Assembly (NCBI GenBank): GCA_963932465.1
Contig: OZ010792.1
Coordinates: forward strand, 18,431,701 to 18,495,700
Source: Maratus speciosus
Taxonomy: Eukaryota > Arthropoda > Arachnida > Araneae > Salticidae
Direction of reading: 5' to 3'
DNA length: 64,000 nucleotides
Positions 57,629 to 64,000 of this stretch are shown here, one piece after another. The notes under the pieces are model-generated. The model saw only the letters and a list, made by a program, of their open reading frames with translations. It had not been told where the DNA came from and made no database searches. Numbering within the stretch: position 1 is the stretch's first letter; each line of letters begins with the position of its first letter. Position numbers and translations under genes: made by a program.

Positions 57629-58464
57629 TTAAAATAATCATGATGAAATTAATGTATTGAAAATGGAAAAAAAAAGTTAAAACCTAGATTTTGATGACTG
57701 AACTATTCATTTCGTTACCATGAGAATTAAACTAAGAAAACATTTATTTTAATGCATTAAACTACAGTAATACAGTAAAATGTACATTTATTTTACCGTA
57801 TTTAAATATCCATTTTTAATTATAGATTACTTGGAGATCACAAATATATTTTATTATAAATGTTGATTTCTTTCCTTCTCATGCTGACTGATAATTGTTA
57901 CATCATATAAATCCAACTTATTGCAATTGCTTCAGAGTTTGTGACACTAATTTTGGGGGGCTCTGGGAAAATGCCCCGTACAAAAACTGCATAATATTCC
58001 AAATTGATTTTTTTCTGACACATTCCTGAATTGAGTTTTGTTCATAAACACATGGAATTGGCAGGTGCTCTTATTCAAAAACTATAAAGTCGAACAATTT
58101 TTTTCCATTTTTCGATAAACATAGGAAGGAGGTCTTTTAGAAAATGCTGTTGAATTTGGCGTTTTGAGAAAAAATTCTGCATACGGAAGCCCGATAAAAG
58201 TTATAATAGGAAAACGCTTGTAATTCTCAAGTAATTTATTTGTCGAAAAATGAAAAAAAGAAAAAGTGAAAGAAAAACAAAACATTTTGTCCCAAATCAT
58301 TGTCATACCTGCATTTGTCAAGCTTTTACATTTATATATTAATTCCTGAATGTGTCAAAGTTTTTATTGGTGAACGGGCATTTTTTTTTTTCTTTTGCAT
58401 CCAAATAATATTTACAAAAGTTAGTAGTAGGGCAGGTGGAAGAGCATTAATTAACCACCATATA

Positions 58465-59173
58465 CTGGCAGGGTCCGACTTAGACTATGGGGAGGAGGGG
58501 GTGGGGGGGAGGTTGTCCGGGGCAAGAATCATTTTGGGGCTCCTTCTTCTATCTATCTATCTATAGATTTTTTGTGAATAATATGGAAGTAGCTAGTACT
58601 AAACTTCACACATATTGTATTATATGCATAAATTTTATATCCGGTACTGTTTTCCTCTGTATACAGAGTGTCACAAAAAGATAATCAGAACTTTAAGAAA
58701 AAACACTGGTAGGATAGTAGTAGAAAAAAAATTACAGATTGTTTGATACGAATATTTCTTTGCAAACTTTTACTTTGCTTATCTACGTACGTTATAAGAT
58801 GTCTAAAAGAAAATGTCCCGAATTGGTTATAATTATTGGTTTTAACTTGCTGCGTACGAGAAAAACGTTAATAAAGAATTTATTTTGAAAACAATAGAAT
58901 ACTAAATTGTCATAATAAAATATTAATCATTAGTTTTCTAATGATATTTGCGTAGGTGGAGAGGGTACTGGAAGCGGAGGGAGGAATGGGGACCGCACTT
59001 CCTTCTTAAATGTTTGAAAATATATGAATTTTGGTCACTTTTGTTTAATTTTAAACATTTGGCACCTTTTAAATAAAAATTCTGACTATTCCCTAAAATG
59101 GATTCCCTGGAGTCCCCTAAAAAGGGCGGCCCGGGGCAGCTTCCCCGCTTGCGCCTACATAAGTCGGGATCTG
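58465..59173. mobile_element. R1 repeat, copy 3, with 8-bp flanking duplication
   Basis: CAGGGTCCGACTTAG (58469) and inverse AAGTCGGGATCTG (59161-59173), with ACCATATA on both sides (58457-58464, 59174-59181). The most complete copy of R1. hAT-type ends inferred. No ORF beyond low-complexity frames over a G-rich stretch (58487-58520). Confidence 0.7.
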
Positions 59174-59177
59174 ACCA

Positions 59178-59232
59178 TATATATGTAATATATATATATA
59201 GATATATAGATATAGATATAGATATAGATATA
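59178..59232. repeat. TATA / GATATA microsatellite
   Basis: (TA)n grading into (GATATA)n immediately after the R1 copy. Confidence 0.85.
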
Positions 59233-59657
59233 ATGAATTACCATAACCAATAACTTTATATATTAAAATTTATTTTAAAAGATCTTTGTAAAACATTTTT
59301 ATTTATGCAATGTATTGCCTAAATTGTGTTTCCTTTGTACTAAATACTGAAATTTTTACTCATACTTTGTTAGATCCCACGCCCACCCACGACCTCTTTA
59401 ACTCTGCCCTCTTCTACATTGTAAAGAACAAGATGATAAAAATTTCCTTTGTTAGTCAACATTTTATTTCAACCCCTTTAAAATATCTGGTATAGAAAGT
59501 TTTTTATGTCCCCCCCCCCTCTATTTCTTCTCACCCTAAAGACTACCCTTAGTCAAAGTTTCCATAAACATATAAAACTCGTTGTTCTTATACATAAGCT
59601 ATCGAAGTAGCGAGTTGGAAGAACAGATACCCGTGCTTAGCGTGTGCTTTACTTGAA

Positions 59658-59851
59658 ACACAGAAAAAAAATATAAGCATTACAGACTATGGAAGTTCTT
59701 TAGAGAATAGTTTTCATTGCGTGATGCATTTTCTCGCTGAACTATATTTGTATACCAATAGAAGTTTGTTGAACATAAATAAATTGATATACAGAAATAC
59801 GCAAACCAACAAAATACATTGCCGTTTGGGTGCGTAATTGCTGGAAGTGCG
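59658..59851. repeat. R174-related sequence
   Basis: Continuation of the decayed repeat interrupted at 55933 ('gctgaactatatttgtat', 'aaattgatatacag'). Ends in the left target duplication of the SINE. Confidence 0.4.
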
Positions 59852-60088
59852 GTTGGTTGGTTGATTTTTGACGGCCAATTATCTGCACGAGGGATACAGG
59901 CCCAGGGGAGGGGGTGCCAGGGAGGGTCTTTCTAAGGGAACCTAACCCGTATTTACGCATGGGAATCCATGGCTCGAAGAAAAACATGAAAACTCCGAAC
60001 GGTTAGGTCGACGGGCGCGATTGGGCTCGAACCCAGCACCTCCCGTCTACCAACTTCGAGAGCAGAACCTCTCAGCCACTGGTGGGGC
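59852..60088 (-). mobile_element. tRNA-derived SINE with 13-bp target duplication
   Basis: 237 bp on the minus strand. The head has a class-II-type A box (GTGGCTGAGAGGT) and B box GGTTCGAGCCC in a tRNA-like unit (60010-60088). The body is GC-richer, and the tail is a (AACC)n simple repeat (59852-59863 as GGTT). Flanked by identical TGCTGGAAGTGCG copies at 59839-59851 and 60089-60101. Tail type and duplication show LINE-machinery retroposition. The flank identity suggests a young insertion. The 81-codon frame across it is not a gene. Confidence 0.85.
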
Positions 60089-60101
60089 TGCTGGAAGTGC
60101 G

Positions 60102-61332
60102 AGTTAAATCGTGTTATACGTCTTTATCTGAATTAAATTTGAGCATAATATGTGTTGTGTAAAAAATCATTAGATAATATACAGGGTCGTGCAAAAGAAT
60201 TCGAGAGCATTCTTTTCTACTGGCGAAATTGGCTACAAGTGAATTTTCTAAATGAAATAAGTTTTAGAATGCTAAATAATTTGTATGCTATAGATCGTAA
60301 ATAAGGCTACAAAGTATAGACTATTTTTTTATTAGAAGGTAATTGCTAAAACTGGATTTCTAAATGTGTTATATGTTTTCCATACCTTTTACTCACATAT
60401 CTTCCTGCACCTTATTTAATGGTAAAGATTCATTACAGTTTTATAGATAGATGTGTTGAAAAGTGTTGAAATATGATTTTTTGTTCATATTTTTATAAAC
60501 TTTTATTTTTTATGCTGGTGAAAGTTTTCAAAGTTTCCATACATATAAATATGCAGAGATAATACTATTTGTTTATAAAATAAATGGAAAAATAAAAAAT
60601 ATATCTTGAGAAGGAAAATTAAAATTGGCCTCATCCAAATCCTAAAACTTTAAAAAAGGATAAATCGTAAAAAGGGATAAAAATGGCATTTGATTTTTTT
60701 AAAACTCTTTCCAGCATATTTGAAAAGCGTTTATGAATTCGGTTTGTCTATTTTTCCTCCTGTCCGCCATCTGTCCGTGTTCTAACTCGCGTAAATATAG
60801 TCCAATTTTCATGAAATCGATATATGTTATTTGTGTTTACTTTGGCATGTTTAGTATTGAAAATGAAGCGTGTAGATTTCGCTACATTCATTTACAAGGA
60901 CACTCAAAAGAATGCCGTCACATTACGGAGAATGGAAAAATCATGTGTGGTGTGGTTAAATGATATTACGCTATTTTAAACATATTGGAATTTAAATACA
61001 TCACTGAGGTGTATACTGCAAGGCGATTAACGTAAAATATAGTGTGCATAGAATTTGTATTTCGTTTTCAGGGACACACAAACAAATTTGGCCTATGAAC
61101 AATAATTGCTAAATGTTCGTTATCAGTTGTAGTACGCTTTTTAAAATTTGACAGTTATTATTATTTTTTCCTATTACATAGTGATTATAAATTCTAGAGA
61201 TCAAATACAGCGCTACACTATCTCAAATACATTCCCGTTCAGAAATTGCAGAATGGAAATTTTCATGCTGAACTAAATTTTTCCATACTATGTAGCATAC
61301 ATACAAAGATATAGAACATAGACAGGGCTGCA

Positions 61333-61380
<48 letters not shown>

Positions 61381-61460
61381 TTTTCTGACTACTGATTGCA
61401 ATTGCAGAAAATGGATTTGCAAATGCGTTATGCGTTTTCTAATTTATTTATTTAGACATC
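60102..61460. repeat. Decayed R174-family repeats
   Basis: Several 'acagggtcgtgcaaaagaattc', 'caaggacactcaaaagaatg' and 'acagggctgcacaaaa' units and a ~200-bp segment (60730-60960) like 55440-55640. Includes a 40-base A tract at 61334-61373. The 76-codon frame at 60733-60963 is repeat-derived. Confidence 0.5.
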
Positions 61461-63195
61461 ATCTTTCTCCGTAATAAGCTGTAAAGTTTTGTTTCAATTT
61501 TCTGAATGTATTGGAAAATGTTAATTTATGCTACACGCATCATTTTTAGCTCTTGCTTCTTTTGACAGATATTCTTTTTCAATTTCTCCAAAGAATTAGA
61601 AAATATAATACTGAATCTTACTGTACTAAATATAAAGAAAAATACATGAATATATTCCGAAATTATAAAAATAGTGCTTAGTTTCCATCTAGTCTAAGAA
61701 TATTCAACTTGTGTTCCACGGAGTTGCGAATTTTGTTATTGTAAAGTATAAATCACTTTTCTCTCCTTATGGGAGATAAAGTGAGAGGGGGGGGGGGGGA
61801 TAACACTTCACAGGCATTTGAAATTGATTGTATTTTTCTCATTTTGTGTAGGAAAATATATTTGGTATGGAAAATAATTCCTGTTATACGAAAATTTTAA
61901 ATGTAATTATTTCTCCTAGGTGGTGGGAAAGAGAAAAAGGGCACCCGAAAAAAAGGCGATTTTATTACTATGAAACTTGCAAAAGTACATTTATTTTGTA
62001 TATTGCTATGCAGACTCTCCATTTGCCTATTTATACATAGTAATACCTGTATTAAGCAGAATCTTGCCTTAAAAAGAAATCCAAAGTTCCTTAAAAAAAT
62101 TCTAATCCAAAATAATTATATTGTCCTTTGCCATTCCGTCTTAAAGGGTTTCATTGTTAAAATTAAAACCCCCATTTAATCAGTAATACTATACATATGT
62201 GGAAGTAGTATTACATCTATATCTCATTAATGCTGCAAAACTATGATCACTAATTAATTACAATAAAACTTGTAAGAATGGAATCTATGTATAACATAAT
62301 CCCGCTTTAAACGGAAAATTTTATATTTTCAAATACGAAATATTACACAATTACACCTAGTAAAACCCGTCTGAAACAGAATTTGCTTTCGTACCGAGCG
62401 ATCTCGTATTGACCGTTTTTATTGTAATACAGTGGTACCGTGTAATGTTACTGATTAATTAATTCTGTAATACTTAAGTACTATATCTTTACCATCTGTA
62501 AACATGATTTAAATATAAGAAATAGCGTACTTTATAAAAAAGCTGTTTCTTTTATTGCTCGCAAAAAATGAGTTAGAGGGATTATCATTTAGAAGAAGAT
62601 TTTTTCCATTTATTTTGAATGCGCATTTGAAATATTATATAACAATCGCATTTTTTTTTTGGAGGGGGGGGGGGGGTTGGAATATTTGAATGTATTTTCA
62701 ACTGGTATATTCATCAGGATAACGTAAAATATATCAGCTCTCTTAGATTTATATCACAGGAAAGCAAAGAAAGCAGATATTACACTAACTTGTATAACGA
62801 CAGATTATTATTATTATTTATAAAAGAAAAATTAAATAATATTAACATAAATTGAAATTGAGATACGAGGAATTACAGTATCTAAAAGCGAGCACCATGG
62901 TATGCTGTACTAAACATTTAATTGTGATTTATTGTAGAGTGAGATTTAGCGATATATGTACGTTATATAAAATTTAAATCTATTAATAAAATCGATTACT
63001 TCCAGTCTAATTTCATAATTAAATCATTACAAATTAATTAAATTTCGAAGTTTATGTAGCAGAAACTGTTCAGAAAAAGATGCATTTAGAGGAAATGAAA
63101 CGTCTTGTTATTACGAAGATATAAATTCTTTTCAAATTTAGATAAAATTTAATAGCACACAAAACAAATTATACTAGATTCAAACATTATATCAA
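61461..63195. other. AT-rich DNA, no gene seen
   Basis: G runs at about 61789-61799 and 62662-62676, TTATTA run near 62807. No coding or RNA similarity. Confidence 0.45.
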
Positions 63196-63367
63196 CGGTC
63201 GTACGCTTCGGAGAATTTTTCAGGACAAATACCAGTGTTTTAAAATAAAAATAAATCTAGCTTAAACGAGCAAAATTTCGACTTATATAAGGAGTGATTT
63301 TCTATAAAAAGATTACGGGTACGGAAGAATTTTCTGGTCTTGAAATGTCAGGGCACATACGACCCCT
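63196..63367. mobile_element. GTCGTACG-family MITE, copy 3
   Basis: GGTCGTACGCTTCGG and inverse CATACGACCCCT. Core 'gaattttctggtcttgaaat' and 'aaacgagcaaaatttcg' match copies 1 and 2. 172 bp, non-coding. Confidence 0.75.
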
Positions 63368-63665
63368 GTTATTTCAAACCAGAAGGAAGAGAGACCTGTA
63401 TTGTGAAAACTGTTATGTTGTCCGGGATTAACCAGACATCTTTTTCGAAAGCTATTAGTCAAATAGTGTTAAACGCCCATCCCGCCTCCGTGGACAGCCT
63501 ACTCAATCATTCACTGATAGAAAGAAGGGGAAAGAAAAAAATCCCTAAGCACTTTTGAACTACAAAATCACATAACCCCTTCTGCTTTTTGAACAAGTTT
63601 TTTCTTGCTATTCAAGTCCTTTTTAACACACATTTTTACAATCTGTTGAAACGCTCAATGGGTTA
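63368..63665. other. No gene seen
   Basis: The end of the 72-codon frame 63340-63558 runs over here without recognisable similarity. TGGGTTAA at 63659-63666 resembles a TTAA-element terminus. Confidence 0.4.
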
Positions 63666-64000
63666 ACACTTGCGATCACACGACAAATCGTAAAAATTTC
63701 AAAAAGTCTTATATTTACCGTTCCGGTCTTTAACTTGTGTATTTTAAGCAATTTTTCTAACTCAGCCTCGTAATTAAGTTGGAGGTTTGAAATTTTACAT
63801 AATTATAGCTGAACACTATCACATGAAAATCGTAAAAAATTGAAAAATTCTTATATTTACTCCGCCGGTCTCTAACTTGTGTACTTTAAGCAATTTTTCT
63901 AACTCGGTCCCTAATTAAGTTGGATACATGAAATTTTGCATACTCATAACAGAACACTTTCGATCACACGAAAAATCATAAAATTTTCAAAAAGTCTTAT
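63666..64000. repeat. Tandem repeat (AACTTGTGTATTTTAAG units), copy 2
   Basis: Units at 63666, 63813 and 63954 (141-147 bp apart), same family as 45650-46033. The array runs off the window end. Confidence 0.75.

Larger units (their letters stand above)
55933..59657. mobile_element. 3.7-kb element with ~400-bp inverted repeats
   Basis: TTCAAGTAAAG (55933) is answered by CTTTACTTGAA (59647-59657). The arms pair through 'agcttatgtataagaa', 'atgtttatgg', 'agatattttaaaggggt' and 'gagggcagagttaa', with a ~130-bp indel. G runs lie at 56349-56368. The interior holds an R1 element (58465-59173), a CGGGT-rich stretch (56517-56660) and a 118-codon frame at 57272-57628 (MNTPPYHISISRQYKKYLRR...) that I do not recognise. 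No transposase domain is evident. Confidence 0.7.

Noticed and set aside
59742..59987. 81-codon minus-strand frame
   Set aside because: It is made of SINE body and flanking repeat.

Overview
This is a 64 kb stretch of AT-rich eukaryotic DNA, most likely from an arthropod. A spider or other arachnid is plausible from the style of the dispersed repeats, but that is inference. I recognise no intact host gene, no rRNA and no confidently functional tRNA. Every stretch of recognisable protein similarity is transposon-derived or a broken fragment. No open frame exceeds 394 codons, and that one belongs to a Tigger/pogo transposase.

Layout. 85-1170 is a copy of a dispersed repeat with a small terminal-inverted-repeat (TIR) element inserted in it (8-bp target duplication). 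2134-11900 is one copy of an 880-bp repeat family (intact at 23203-24082) swollen by a Tigger element (2155-5708, transposase 2691-4172 with one internal stop) and a Penelope-like retroelement (6719-11460). The Penelope element is itself hit by a foldback MITE (8099-8381) and a 1.6-kb element with ~400-bp TIRs (9808-11446). 13.3-14.2 kb holds tandem repeats. 14.6-23.1 kb, 28.2-29.5 kb, 42.5-43.7 kb and 50.7-52.2 kb hold six copies of one non-autonomous Helitron family. The complete copies start TC and every visible 3' end reads hairpin-CTAG followed by T; four copies have a (CCG)n tract near the 5' end. 25.9-27.2 kb is a long-TIR element with a tRNA-like unit in each arm.

31.0-31.6 kb combines a short MITE carrying a tRNA 3'-half, a 74-nt tRNA-like sequence and a second MITE. 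31.9-32.6 kb is a degenerate tandem array. 35.2-39.3 kb is a three-level nest: a Tc1-like element split by a pogo-like element split by a TTAA-targeting MITE. 39.36-39.62 kb is a decayed ORF of a recurrent arthropod family. 40254-41395 is a near-perfect inverted repeat with 551-bp arms. 45.2-46.2 kb has a GC-richer segment, tandem repeats and a 44-bp minisatellite. 46.7-48.3 kb has a second Helitron-like end and a 294-bp MITE. 52978-53485 is a decayed foldback element. 55933-59657 is a 3.7-kb element with long TIRs, sitting among old copies of the 880-bp repeat. 59852-60088 is a tRNA-derived SINE with a perfect 13-bp target duplication. The window ends in a tandem array that also occurs near 45.7 kb.

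The 'genes' do not form a pathway. The window records successive transpositions, and several insertions can be ordered because they interrupt readable codons or known repeat units. Best leads for a second look: the 551-bp-arm palindrome, the tRNA-like units inside inverted-repeat elements, the Helitron copies with variable CCG tracts, and the precisely datable nests.
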